A stretch of 64,000 nucleotides of DNA, taken from the NCBI GenBank assembly GCA_021730985.1, contig JAKFYI010000015.1:116159-180158 (forward strand). Direction: 5' to 3'. The translations under genes and the position numbers were made by a program. Each line of letters opens with the position of its first letter. The stretch's first letter is position 1. Below are positions 1 to 8,764 of this stretch, piece by piece. The notes beneath the pieces are model-generated. The model was given only the letters and a program-made list of their open reading frames with translations, was not told where the DNA came from and ran no database searches. The stretch comes from Hyphomicrobiales bacterium. Lineage in GTDB: Bacteria > Pseudomonadota > Alphaproteobacteria > Rhizobiales > Xanthobacteraceae.

Positions 1-1
1 C

Positions 2-202
2 CCGGCACGGCCCGGTGACGTCATCCGGACGCCGCTCGACGGCTCGCTGCCGGTCAACGACGCCGATCTGTTCCTGATGGGCAAGACCGAAGTCAATCCC
101 GCCACGGCGCGCCAGCTTGCGGGCATACGGTCGCGCGAGTTCACCGGTCACATGCTCGATCTGCCGAAGGGAGGCATGAATGTCATTTCGGTCCGGAATT
201 AA
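2..202 (+). CDS. cpaC: CpaC/RcpA-type pilus secretin, C-terminal end (partial)
   Basis: Only the last 66 codons lie in the window, and the gene begins outside it. CpaC is the outer-membrane secretin of the Tad (type IVc) pilus, the ring through which Flp pilin leaves the cell. The visible piece has the family's C-terminal signature: a TPLDGSLPVNDADLFLMG stretch followed by FTGHMLDLPKGG near the end. It is followed in the same direction by cpaE, cpaF, tadB and tadC, which fixes its identity better than the short fragment alone. Its stop codon (200-202) lies inside the next gene, which starts at 180, so the two are probably translationally coupled. Confidence 0.75.
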   Translation, partial: PARPGDVIRTPLDGSLPVNDADLFLMGKTEVNPATARQLAGIRSREFTGHMLDLPKGGMNVISVRN

Positions 203-560
203 GCCTGCCGCCGTCCTGGCGCTGGTCGGCATCGCCACATCCGGCCTGATGCTCACCGGCTGCTCGGACATCTACTACGACCGCCGCGAAACCGTGGCGC
301 TGCACGCCGGCGATGCGATGGCGGCGAACCGCGTCACCCACACGATCGATCCGTGGTCGCCGGCCAGCGCCAACCGCAACATCGCCTACAACGGCGAGAA
401 AATGCAGACCGCGCACGAGCGCTATCGCACCGGCCGGATCATCCCGCCGGTCAACGCGACGACCTCGTCGGTCGCCTACACGCAGGCCCAGCAGGCGGCG
501 CAATCCGCCTCCAACGGCCAGGCGGCGTCGGCTCCCGGCAACAACGGCAACAAGCCCTGA
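180..560 (+). CDS. small Tad-locus lipoprotein at the cpaD position
   Basis: A 126-residue protein with a signal peptide and a lipobox (LTGC, lipidated Cys28), so it should sit in a membrane facing the periplasm. It occupies the place of cpaD between cpaC and cpaE and overlaps the cpaC end by 23 bases. It is shorter than usual CpaD proteins (about 200 residues) and only part looks conserved: a central DPWSPASANRNIAYNGEKM stretch and an AHERYRTGRI segment, followed by a low-complexity Ala/Gln/Asn-rich tail. It may be a divergent CpaD that helps the secretin; that role is inferred from position. Confidence 0.65.
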   Translation: MSFRSGIKPAAVLALVGIATSGLMLTGCSDIYYDRRETVALHAGDAMAANRVTHTIDPWSPASANRNIAYNGEKMQTAHERYRTGRIIPPVNATTSSVAYTQAQQAAQSASNGQAASAPGNNGNKP

Positions 561-580
561 TCGGGAACGGCGGCGATTCC

Positions 581-1804
581 ATGCGCGCGACACGGCCAGC
601 GAATGCGATCAACCGGACCGGCGTGGTGGCCGTCACCACGGATCCGTCGCTTGAGCAGATGCTGCGTGCGACGTTCAAGGCCAGCGCGCAGATCGACCTT
701 GAGGTGATCGGTGCGAGCGTCGCCGAAGCCGGTGACACACTCGATACGGAGGGCGCCACCGTCGTGATCGTCGATCTCGACACCGCCCGCGCCGACGAAA
801 TGACGGCGCTGGAGCGTTTGATGAACCGTCTCGGCTCCTGGCCGCCGGTTGTGGTGATTACCCAGGCCTTCGATGCCGATGTGGCGCGGCGCCTGATGCA
901 GATGCGGGTGGCCGATTTCCAGGTCAAGCCGGTGCAGCCGGTGGAGCTGGTTCGTACCTGCGCGCGCGTCGCGCGGCCGGTGGCCGTTGACAACAAAGAG
1001 GCGCAGATCAGCACGTTTCTGTCCGCGGTCGGCGGCGCAGGCGTGACCACCATCGCGATCCAGACGGCGATGCTGCTGCTCAACAGCGGCGCGCGGGCGC
1101 GGCCGAGCGTGTGCCTGGTCGATCTTAATTTTCAGAACGGCGCGTGTGCCGACTATCTCGATCTGGAGCCGCGGCTCGACCTCAAAGAGATCGAACCGCG
1201 CCCCGAGCGGCTTGACCGCCAACTCCTGGAAATCATGCTGTCTCAGCATCGCACCGGGCTGTCGCTGATCGCGGCGCCCAACCGGCCTGCCGAGATGCGA
1301 ACCTTCGATCCGGTGATGGTGACGCGGCTGCTCGACCTCGTGTCGTCGAACTTCGACTATGTCGTGATCGACATGCCGCGCACTTGGTTTTCCTGGACTG
1401 ACAACGTGCTGCTCGGCTCCAACCATCTCTACATCGTGAGCGAGATGACGGTGCCGAGCCTGCGCCATGCGCGGGGCCTGGTGGCTGCGATCCGCGAGCG
1501 TCTCGGCGACGGGCCGCATCCGCAGGTCATCGTCAACCGCTTCGAGCAGAAGATGTTCGCGCCGGGCCTGAAAAAATCCGACATCGAGCAGGCGCTTGGG
1601 ATGGATTTCGCCGGTACCATTCCGAACTCCTACCAGCTCGTGCGCGAGGCGATCGACCGCGGCGTGCCGCTCGACGAGGTCAAGCCGGGCAACAAGATCA
1701 CCGCGCAGCTTCGCAAGCTGGTGCTGCCGCAAAGCGCTCCGAAGGCCGAAGCGCCGGCCGCAACGTCATTTCTCCAGAAGCTCAGCCCATCCTGGGCGAA
1801 GTGA
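581..1804 (+). CDS. cpaE: CpaE/TadZ-like pilus assembly ATPase-family protein
   Basis: 407 residues from the ATG at 581. An N-terminal receiver-like domain (about 10-130, with VVIVDLD at 61-67 and a KP pair near 116) is followed by a MinD/ParA-like domain (about 142-390). CpaE/TadZ marks the polar site where the Tad machine assembles and works with the CpaF motor. The nucleotide loop reads AVGGAGVTT (149-157): both lysines of the deviant Walker A motif are missing, so hydrolysis may be lost; some CpaE proteins are known to lack the first lysine. An upstream in-frame extension overlaps the lipoprotein gene and was not used. Confidence 0.88.
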   Translation: MRATRPANAINRTGVVAVTTDPSLEQMLRATFKASAQIDLEVIGASVAEAGDTLDTEGATVVIVDLDTARADEMTALERLMNRLGSWPPVVVITQAFDADVARRLMQMRVADFQVKPVQPVELVRTCARVARPVAVDNKEAQISTFLSAVGGAGVTTIAIQTAMLLLNSGARARPSVCLVDLNFQNGACADYLDLEPRLDLKEIEPRPERLDRQLLEIMLSQHRTGLSLIAAPNRPAEMRTFDPVMVTRLLDLVSSNFDYVVIDMPRTWFSWTDNVLLGSNHLYIVSEMTVPSLRHARGLVAAIRERLGDGPHPQVIVNRFEQKMFAPGLKKSDIEQALGMDFAGTIPNSYQLVREAIDRGVPLDEVKPGNKITAQLRKLVLPQSAPKAEAPAATSFLQKLSPSWAK

Positions 1805-1812
1805 CCTGACCC

Positions 1813-3255
1813 ATGAACGCGATGTCGAGCCGCTTCAGCCTGCGACGCGCGCCCGCCCCCGAGCCGGTGGCGCCGCCTCCGCTTGCACCTGCGCCGGCCG
1901 TGGCCGAAAGCCCGCTGCTGGTGCCTACGGTGATGGTCGAGCCGAAGCCCAAGGCGCCGGCGGAATCCGGCAATCCGTTGCTCAGCGACAAATTCCTCGA
2001 TGCCAAGGTGCGGCTGCATCGCCGGCTGATCGAGGAGGTCAATCTCTCCGCGCTGGAGAAGCTGCCCGAAGACGAGATGCGCGCGCACATCCAGCAGCTC
2101 GTCACCCAGTACATCGTGGTCGAGCGGCTGGCGCTCAACACCAACGAGCTCAACGCCTTCGTTGCCGAAATCCTGGACGAGATGACCGGACTTGGCCCGC
2201 TGGAGCCGCTGCTCAAGGACCCGTCGATCAGCGACATCTTGATCAACGGACATGAAGCCACCTTCGTCGAACGCGGCGGTCTGCTTGAGCCGGTGGCGTG
2301 CCGCTTCAAGGACGAGGCGCATCTGCTTCGCATCATCAACAAGATCGTGTCGGCGGTCGGCCGCCGAGTGGATGAATCGCATCCGCTGTGCGACGCGCGC
2401 CTGCTCGATGGTTCCCGCGTCAACGTGGCCGTGCGCCCGATCGGCGTGGACGGTCCGCTGGTCTCGATCCGAAAATTCTCCAAGAAGCCGTTCAACCTGA
2501 CCAAGCTGGTCGATATCGGCGCGATCAAGCCGCAGATGGCGGAACTGCTCGCCGCCGCCGTGAAGGCGCGCGTCACCACCATCATTTCGGGCGGCACCGG
2601 CTCCGGCAAGACCACGATGCTCAACGCGTTGTCGGCGTTCATCTCGGAGAAAGAGCGCCTCATCACCATCGAGGACGCCGCCGAACTGCAGCTTCAGCAG
2701 CCGCACGTCGCGCGCATGGAGACGCGGCCGCCCAACATCGAAGGCAAGGGCGAAATTCGCCAGCGTGAGCTGGTCAAGAACGCGCTGCGCATGCGGCCCG
2801 AACGCATCATCCTCGGCGAGTGCCGCGGCGAGGAAGCCTTCGACATGCTGCAGGCGATGAACACCGGCCACGAAGGCTCGATGGCGACCATCCACGCCAA
2901 CAATCCGCGCGAGGCCATCTCCCGCATGGAGCAGCTGGTCGGCATGGCCGGCCTGCCGATGACCATCGCCTCGATCCGCGGCCAGATCGCCGCCGCCGTG
3001 CGCCTGATCGTACAGCTTCAGCGCATGTCGGACGGCAAGCGCCGCGTCACCGCGGTGACGGAGATCACCGGCATGGAAGGCGACATCGTGCAGATGCAGG
3101 ACATCTACAAGTATGTCCGCACCGGCACGGCGGAGGACGGCACCGTCGAGGGGCATTTCCAGGCCACCGGCGTGCGGCCGCGCTTCCTCGCCGATCTGCA
3201 GGCCAAGGGCATCAAGATTCCGGCGGCGTACTTCGATCCGAGCAAGCCGCTGTGA
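1813..3255 (+). CDS. cpaF: Tad pilus secretion ATPase CpaF/TadA
   Basis: 480 residues, a full-length type II/IV secretion system hexameric ATPase that powers Tad pilus extension at the cytoplasmic face of the inner membrane. A Pro/Ala-rich start (1-55) precedes the N-terminal all-alpha/beta domain. The Walker A motif GGTGSGKTT is at 260-268, the Walker B-type [14 protein letters not shown] follows, and the His-box region [14 protein letters not shown] comes next. It starts 9 bases after cpaE, and its TGA overlaps the ATG of tadB (ATGA), which is typical of this operon. Confidence 0.96.
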   Translation: MNAMSSRFSLRRAPAPEPVAPPPLAPAPAVAESPLLVPTVMVEPKPKAPAESGNPLLSDKFLDAKVRLHRRLIEEVNLSALEKLPEDEMRAHIQQLVTQYIVVERLALNTNELNAFVAEILDEMTGLGPLEPLLKDPSISDILINGHEATFVERGGLLEPVACRFKDEAHLLRIINKIVSAVGRRVDESHPLCDARLLDGSRVNVAVRPIGVDGPLVSIRKFSKKPFNLTKLVDIGAIKPQMAELLAAAVKARVTTIISGGTGSGKTTMLNALSAFISEKERLITIEDAAELQLQQPHVARMETRPPNIEGKGEIRQRELVKNALRMRPERIILGECRGEEAFDMLQAMNTGHEGSMATIHANNPREAISRMEQLVGMAGLPMTIASIRGQIAAAVRLIVQLQRMSDGKRRVTAVTEITGMEGDIVQMQDIYKYVRTGTAEDGTVEGHFQATGVRPRFLADLQAKGIKIPAAYFDPSKPL

Positions 3256-4220
3256 TGCCCGAGATCGACACGGTCTATTTCGTCTATCTGTTCGTCGCGC
3301 TGGCCGCCGGGCTGCTGTTCGAGGCGGTCTATCTGCTGTTTTTCACGTCGCGTTCCTACCGCAGGAACGTCAACCGCCGTCTGCAGCTCATGGCGGCTGC
3401 CGACGATCGGCAGGCGATGCTCGCCCAGCTTCGCCGCGAGCGCGGCCTGACCATGTCCGGCGACTACCGGCTGCCGCTCGTCACGCTGAACCGTCTGATC
3501 CTGCAATCCGGTCTTGTCATGGGGATCGGCAAGCTCGCGTTCTCCGCCGGTATCCTGGCGCTGTTCTCGTATGCGCTGCTGTTCGTGATCCGTGGCGACT
3601 GGCTGGAATCGCTCGGCGCCGCCCTGTTCTGCTGCACGCTGCTGCCGCTGCTGATCCTGAAGTTCATGCGCGGCCGTAGGCAGAAGAAGTTCGGCGCGCA
3701 GTTCCCCGATGCGCTCGACATCATCGTGCGCAGCCTGCGCTCCGGCCATCCGGTGCCGGTCGCGATTTCGATGGTGGCGCGCGAAATGCCCGATCCGATC
3801 GGCACCGAGTTCGGCATCGTCGCCGACGAGATCACCTACGGCGCCGATCTCGAGACCGCCATGCGTAACCTCTACTTCCGGATCGGCCAGGAGGATTTGC
3901 CGCTGTTTGTGACCGCGGTGGCGATCCAGAGTTCGACCGGCGGCAACCTCAGCGAAATCCTGCAGAACCTGTCCGCGGTGATCCGCCAGCGCTTCAAGAT
4001 GCGGCGCAAGATCCGCGCGCTGGCGTCGGAAGGCCGCGCCTCGGCGATGATCCTGTCATCGCTGCCGATCCTTATGTTCCTGATCGTGCAGGTGGTGTCG
4101 CCGGAGTTCTATGCCAGCGTCTGGCACGAAGACCTCACCAAGATCGTTCTGGCCTGCGCCGCCGGATGGATGGGTGTCGGCAATCTCATCATGTACCGCA
4201 TGGTCAACTTCAAGATCTGA
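3255..4220 (+). CDS. tadB: Tad inner-membrane platform protein TadB
   Basis: 321 residues, starting at the ATG that overlaps the cpaF stop. It is a type II secretion system F-domain protein: an N-terminal membrane segment (about 8-28), a paired hydrophobic stretch near 85-135, then the cytoplasmic F domain (PDALDIIVRSLRSGHPV region) and two C-terminal membrane segments ending in GNLIMYRMVNFKI. TadB pairs with TadC to form the inner-membrane platform that CpaF drives. tadC follows after 2 bases. Confidence 0.93.
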   Translation: MPEIDTVYFVYLFVALAAGLLFEAVYLLFFTSRSYRRNVNRRLQLMAAADDRQAMLAQLRRERGLTMSGDYRLPLVTLNRLILQSGLVMGIGKLAFSAGILALFSYALLFVIRGDWLESLGAALFCCTLLPLLILKFMRGRRQKKFGAQFPDALDIIVRSLRSGHPVPVAISMVAREMPDPIGTEFGIVADEITYGADLETAMRNLYFRIGQEDLPLFVTAVAIQSSTGGNLSEILQNLSAVIRQRFKMRRKIRALASEGRASAMILSSLPILMFLIVQVVSPEFYASVWHEDLTKIVLACAAGWMGVGNLIMYRMVNFKI

Positions 4221-4222
4221 CG

Positions 4223-5161
4223 ATGAACCTGTTTGCCAGCAACCAGTTCATGGTGACCGTGCTCGTCTTCCTGGCGGCGACCACGTTCGCGTTCGGCGTG
4301 ATGGCGGTGGTGCGCGTGCAGGGCTCGGTGAAGCGGAGAGCCGCAGCGATCGGCAAGCTCGCCGACGGCAGCCGCGGCGACGGGTCGCGCTCGCTGCGGC
4401 ATTCAAGCCTGAAGGCCGCGCAGCGGGTCATCGAGTACACTGCCAAGCACTATTCCGGCCAGGACAGCGCCGAGATGAAGGTGCTGCGCCGCCGGATGAT
4501 CCAGGCCGGCATCTACGAGCCGCGCGCGGTGGCGTATTTCTTCCTGTGCCGCACCGCGCTTGCCGTCGGTCTCGCCGCGGCGGTGTTCGTCTTTGCCCCG
4601 ACTTCGCCGGGCAGTCCGGTGGGCTGGATGTTCATGGGCGTGGCCGGCATTGCCGGCTACATCGCGCCCAGCATGTACATCGACCGGCGCATCAAGGCGC
4701 GCCAGGCCGAGCACCAGGCCGGCTTCCCGGATCTCATGGACCTACTTGTCGTGTGTGCCGACGCAGGGCTCAGCATGGAGGCCTCGCTCGACCGGGTCGG
4801 CCGCGAACTCGGCGATTCTTACCCGTCGCTCACCGCCAACATCCACATGGCCAATCTCGAAATCCGCGCTGGACGCACCATGAGCGAGGCGCTGGAGCAT
4901 TTCGGCGACCGGCTCGGCGTCGAGGAGGCGCGCGCGTTCGCAACCTTGATCCAGCAGTCCGCCGAACTCGGTTCCAGCATCACCGAGGCGCTGCGGGTCT
5001 ATTCGGACGACATGCGGCACAAGCGGCTCTCGCGTGCCGAGGAGAAGGCCTACAGCCTGCCGGCGAAGCTCGCGGTGCCGATGATGATCTGCATCTTCCC
5101 GGTGCTGTTCGTCGTCATCCTGCTGCCGGTGATTGTGCGGCTTTCGCTCGGCAACTACTGA
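4223..5161 (+). CDS. tadC: Tad inner-membrane platform protein TadC
   Basis: 312 residues from the ATG at 4223, two bases after the tadB stop. It is the second F-domain platform protein: an N-terminal membrane segment, a central hydrophobic pair (about 95-150), the F domain with the signature DLMDLLVVCADAGLSMEASL, and C-terminal membrane segments (PMMICIFPVLFVVILLPVIV). A longer in-frame start at 4166 lies inside tadB and is less likely. With TadB it forms the membrane platform for pilus assembly. Confidence 0.93.
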   Translation: MNLFASNQFMVTVLVFLAATTFAFGVMAVVRVQGSVKRRAAAIGKLADGSRGDGSRSLRHSSLKAAQRVIEYTAKHYSGQDSAEMKVLRRRMIQAGIYEPRAVAYFFLCRTALAVGLAAAVFVFAPTSPGSPVGWMFMGVAGIAGYIAPSMYIDRRIKARQAEHQAGFPDLMDLLVVCADAGLSMEASLDRVGRELGDSYPSLTANIHMANLEIRAGRTMSEALEHFGDRLGVEEARAFATLIQQSAELGSSITEALRVYSDDMRHKRLSRAEEKAYSLPAKLAVPMMICIFPVLFVVILLPVIVRLSLGNY

Positions 5162-5267
5162 GGCTCCGGCGAAACCAGCGCGCCGCCAGCGGCTTACGCG
5201 CGTGCCCAAGTGGGTGAATGGAATCTTAATCATCGTCGCCTAGCCTTGCCCGCTTGTGGAGCGTGCG

Positions 5268-5834
5268 ATGCGTGCGAGTTTGGGTCGGGTGATCGTCATC
5301 ACGGCCGCCGGTCTGATTTGGCTGGCGGGCTGTCAGACCAACTCGACCCTCAATCCCTTCAAGCAGACCGATGCGGCCTCGTCCGAATCGCCGGAAACCA
5401 CCGGTTCTGTGGCGGAACCGCTGGAGCCGCAGGCCGCAACGCCCGAGTTGCTTGGCGCCGATCCCAACGACGACGTCAGCGTTGCCAAGAAGTATTTCCG
5501 GCAGGGCAGCTACGGGCTCGCCGAACGGCAATTCCGCAAGGCGGTCGAACTGCATCCGAAACACGCCGAAGCCTGGCTCGGGCTCGCGGCGTCCTACGAC
5601 CGGCTGCGCCGTTTCGATCTGGCCGACCGCGCCTACGCGCAGGCGATCCGGCTGGTCGGTGCGACGCCGGAGATCATGAACAACCAGGGCTTCTCCTACA
5701 TGCTGCGCGGCGAGCATGGCCGCGCCCGCACCACGCTGCTGGCCGCTCAGGCCAAGGATCCGGCCAATCCCTACATCCAGAACAATCTGCAGATGCTGGA
5801 TGAGGCCACGCGCAAGAAGAAGATGGTGAATTGA
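5268..5834 (+). CDS. tadD: TadD-like TPR lipoprotein
   Basis: 188 residues with a signal peptide and lipobox LAGC (Cys22), then tetratricopeptide-type repeats from about residue 70 (AKKYFRQGSYGLAERQFRKA and following units). In Tad systems TadD is the pilotin-like lipoprotein needed for secretin assembly. The ATG at 5268 is preferred over the GTG at 5256 because GGAG lies 6 bases upstream of it. It sits 106 bases after tadC, in the same direction, and appears to end the pilus block. Confidence 0.83.
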   Translation: MRASLGRVIVITAAGLIWLAGCQTNSTLNPFKQTDAASSESPETTGSVAEPLEPQAATPELLGADPNDDVSVAKKYFRQGSYGLAERQFRKAVELHPKHAEAWLGLAASYDRLRRFDLADRAYAQAIRLVGATPEIMNNQGFSYMLRGEHGRARTTLLAAQAKDPANPYIQNNLQMLDEATRKKKMVN

Positions 5835-5891
5835 ATTCCCCGGAGCGGACGCATCTGCCAACTCTCCCACTGGGGAAATGTAGGCATGTGC

Positions 5892-6116
5892 TTAAACGCG
5901 ACGTTTAGTAGGTTTCGCAGCTTTTTCTGGAAACAAGGCCGCGAAGAGACCAACTTTATTTTTGAGTTTGTCAAAGGATCGCGAGCGGGCGGCCTGGCTC
6001 TCCGCATCTTCTTGCTCAGCCTTTTTTCGCGCCGGTGACGCAATGACAGGAGGCTGACGGGTTTTCGCGGAAGACTTACTCAAACTAGGGCCGTTCTGCG
6101 GATGCCTTTTGCTCAC
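5892..6116 (-). CDS. hypothetical small basic protein
   Basis: Not recognised. 74 residues when started at the GTG at 6116, which has AAGGA 7 bases upstream; an upstream ATG (6158) would add 14 residues without a better ribosome site. The product is hydrophilic and Lys/Arg/Ala-rich with a basic end (KAAKPTKRRV) and no membrane segment. It lies in a patch visibly less GC-rich than its surroundings and points toward tadD. It may be lineage-specific or recently acquired; the reading frame itself could still be spurious. Confidence 0.45.
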   Translation of the reverse strand: MSKRHPQNGPSLSKSSAKTRQPPVIASPARKKAEQEDAESQAARSRSFDKLKNKVGLFAALFPEKAAKPTKRRV

Positions 6117-6249
6117 GACAACATCCTTTCTTTGGTTGCCGTCATCCCGGCATGGCAACGATACAGTGATTAGAGAATTGGGTTTGTAATCGCGTACATT
6201 CCCCCATTGGGAGCGATGAGTGCGCTATCGGCGCGTTGCGCTCAATTGC

Positions 6250-6939
6250 TTACTTCGTCAAATCAATTGTCCATGTGTCGCGGAATCCGTCTGTTAGTAC
6301 GATCTTTTTGAAACCTCGCTCCTTTGCCGTCTGCGCGAAATCGGTTTCGGTCTGGAGCTTGTAAACAAACGGTCGATTTACCAGGATATATTTGAACGTG
6401 AGGGTCGTATTGCGATCACCGCTAGCGGTCACAGTGGCGTCTCGCCCATCCTTCAACCATTTCCGTTCGATGTTGTCGGCGTAGGCTTTACGGCCCGGTG
6501 CATCGTCCGCGACGCGCTTTGCCTCTCGGACTGCATTTTCTTCCGCCCATGCGACACGATCGATTGTTCGCATAATAGGCAATAGTTTTTCAGCGTCCTC
6601 ACAACGCGGGTGACCGTGAAGCTCTTGCAACTGCCTGACGATCTCGCTCGCACGTTCACCACGTACCGCCTTTGGATGAATGCGCGGGCCTGCTCCGAAT
6701 TCGGTCCACTGCTTTTCGATCGCCACAGCCTCTGCCAACACCTTTTCAACTGGCCAAGGCTTAATCGCTGCTTGCCCCGGTACGACCGTGTAATGAGGCT
6801 TTGGGCGTTCACAAAATCCCTTAGGAGGTTCAGGAGCGCTTACGATGCTATCCTTAGTGCCGGTCCGTTCAGGAATCTGAACGAGAAGAAGCAACCCAGC
6901 ACCTCCGAACACAATCAATGCCAAAAGCCCACGCAACAT
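6250..6939 (-). CDS. hypothetical membrane-anchored protein
   Basis: Not recognised. 229 residues from the ATG at 6939: one N-terminal membrane segment (LLALIVFGGAGLLLLVQI), then a periplasmic or extracytoplasmic soluble part with two cysteines and a C-terminal segment (TLTFKYILVNRPFVYKLQ and an end in DTWTIDLTK) that reads like a folded beta-rich domain. Codon use includes more A/T-ending codons than neighbouring genes, in line with the local drop in GC. It faces away from the SDR gene and toward the small basic gene. Confidence 0.6.
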   Translation of the reverse strand: MLRGLLALIVFGGAGLLLLVQIPERTGTKDSIVSAPEPPKGFCERPKPHYTVVPGQAAIKPWPVEKVLAEAVAIEKQWTEFGAGPRIHPKAVRGERASEIVRQLQELHGHPRCEDAEKLLPIMRTIDRVAWAEENAVREAKRVADDAPGRKAYADNIERKWLKDGRDATVTASGDRNTTLTFKYILVNRPFVYKLQTETDFAQTAKERGFKKIVLTDGFRDTWTIDLTK

Positions 6940-7105
6940 CGGCCCGCCCCCGGGGGAAATCACGCAACCCGTTTATGGTAGCGAACAAACCCGACGTGGG
7001 GCACCCCCTCTCGAGCCCCAATGACCAAGGTCGGCGAAAGGGAGTTTGAGCGCGCCCCGATGTGACCGCCATGACGCGGTGTGGCCGCCGTGCTACTCCG
7101 CTCGC

Positions 7106-7900
7106 ATGACTCCCGTTGCCATCATCACCGGAGCCTCCGCGGGTATCGGAGCCGAACTCGCCCGCGTTTTCGCCAAGCATGGTCACGCGCTGGTGCTGGT
7201 GGCGCGGCGCGAGCCGCAGCTTCGGGCGCTCGCCGCAGAGATCGTGGCGGGAGGCGGCCCGCCGCCACTGGTGCTGCCGATCGATCTTGGCCAGTCCGAC
7301 GCTGTCGCGCGCATCCAGGAAGCACTTGCGGCGAACGGGCTGGAGCCGCAGTACGTCGTCAACAACGCCGGCTTCGGGCTGGTCGGCGACGCGGTGGACC
7401 GCAAGCGCGACGAACTTCTTGAAATGATCGATCTCAACATGCGGGCGCTGACTGACCTGTCGCTCGCGTTCGTCGATAGTCTGGCGCGGCATCGCGGCGG
7501 CATTCTCAATGTTGCCTCGGTCGCGAGCTTCCTGCCGGGGCCTGGCTCTGCCGTCTATTACGCCAGCAAGGCCTACGTGCTGTCGTTCAGCGAGGCCCTT
7601 CACCAGGAACTGCGGCCGCGCGGCGTGCGGGTGACGACGCTGTGTCCCGGCCCGGTGCTGACCGAATTCCAGCAGCGCGCCGGTGTCGAAAGCCGCAAAA
7701 TGCCGTTGCTCGACGTTTCGGCCTTGCGAGTGGCGGAGCAGGGCTACCGTGGTCTGATGCGCGGCAAGCGGCTGGTGATCCCGGGCTTTGTCAACAAGCT
7801 CATCACGCTATTGCCCCGCGTGATGCCCCGCGACCTGATGCTGTCCCTGATCGACCGGCGGCAGCGCGCGCGCATGGCCAGTCCCGCCAAACGAACATAG
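7106..7900 (+). CDS. short-chain dehydrogenase/reductase (SDR family)
   Basis: 264 residues, classical SDR oxidoreductase fold. The nucleotide-binding motif TGASAGIG is at 8-15, the NNAG motif at 86-89, and the catalytic Ser138, Tyr151 and Lys155 are in place. The arginine-rich stretch after the second strand (VARRE) suggests NADP(H) preference. The C-terminus (GFVNKLITLLPRVMPRDLMLSLIDRRQR) is the tail seen in a DltE/YdfG-like subgroup often annotated only as SDR. The substrate cannot be told. The ATG at 7106 is chosen because the family motif begins 7 residues in. Confidence 0.88.
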   Translation: MTPVAIITGASAGIGAELARVFAKHGHALVLVARREPQLRALAAEIVAGGGPPPLVLPIDLGQSDAVARIQEALAANGLEPQYVVNNAGFGLVGDAVDRKRDELLEMIDLNMRALTDLSLAFVDSLARHRGGILNVASVASFLPGPGSAVYYASKAYVLSFSEALHQELRPRGVRVTTLCPGPVLTEFQQRAGVESRKMPLLDVSALRVAEQGYRGLMRGKRLVIPGFVNKLITLLPRVMPRDLMLSLIDRRQRARMASPAKRT

Positions 7901-8011
7901 CGGCGTTTCAGGCATGTGACTTGCTTTCATGTGTCGAGGGGCTAGGAGTCGGGCAAGCCGCCAGCGCCGGTTCTCAAGGAGCTTTTTTCACACCATGAGC
8001 TTTTCCGCATC

Positions 8012-8764
8012 ATGAGCCTGCCGGTCCTGATCGTGCTGCATCAAGAGCACTCGACGCCGGGCCGGGTCGGCAACCTGCTGAGAAGCCGCGGCATCCCGCT
8101 CGACATCCGCCGCCCGCGCTTTGGTGAACTGCTTCCCGAGACGCTGGAGAATCATGCCGGTGCGGTCATTTTCGGCGGCCCGCAAAGCGCCAACGACGCC
8201 GATGAATTCATCCGCCACGAGATCGGCTGGCTTGCGGTGCCGCTCAAGGAGAAGAAGCCGTATCTGGGCATCTGCCTCGGCGCGCAGATGCTGGCGCATC
8301 ATCTCGGCGCCCGGGTCTATCCGCATCCACAAGGTCACGCCGAGGTCGGCTACTACCCGATCCGCCCGACGCCGGCCGGCCGCGCGCTCTGCAAGGATTG
8401 GCCGACCCAGGTCTATCAATGGCACCGCGAGGGCTTCGAACTGCCGCGCGGCTCGGCGCTGCTGGCGGAGGGCGACGCCTTCCCGGTGCAGGCATTCAGC
8501 TTTGGCGGGGCGGCCTACGCACTGCAATTCCACATGGATGTTACCCACGCGATGATGTGCCGCTGGACCACCCGCGGCCACGACCGCATGGAGATGCCGG
8601 GCGCGCAGCAGCGCGCCGCGCATTTCGAGGGCCGCCTGATGCACGATTCCGCGTGCCGGACCTGGCTCGATACGTTCCTGGATCGCTGGCTCAAAGGGCA
8701 GCCGGCACCGGACGTCAAGCGCCGCGTTCAGCGCCGCGGCGGCTCCATCGTGTCGATGCGGTAG
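8012..8764 (+). CDS. class I glutamine amidotransferase domain protein
   Basis: 250 residues, a stand-alone class I GATase fold like the GMP-synthase-type amidotransferases. The oxyanion strand (FGGPQSAND) and nucleophile elbow GICLGAQ (Cys88) are intact. The triad histidine is His174, but the usual Glu two residues later is Asp176 (QFHMD), a conservative change that may still work. The acceptor is unknown. The gene converges with the MFS gene, and the two coding regions overlap by 37 bases at their 3' ends. Confidence 0.85.
   Translation: MSLPVLIVLHQEHSTPGRVGNLLRSRGIPLDIRRPRFGELLPETLENHAGAVIFGGPQSANDADEFIRHEIGWLAVPLKEKKPYLGICLGAQMLAHHLGARVYPHPQGHAEVGYYPIRPTPAGRALCKDWPTQVYQWHREGFELPRGSALLAEGDAFPVQAFSFGGAAYALQFHMDVTHAMMCRWTTRGHDRMEMPGAQQRAAHFEGRLMHDSACRTWLDTFLDRWLKGQPAPDVKRRVQRRGGSIVSMR

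Noticed and set aside
7995..8015. Six-codon leader frame (MSFSAS) overlapping the amidotransferase start
   Set aside because: AAGGAG is about 13 bases away, too far for it, and no regulatory feature such as repeated codons is present; likely chance.
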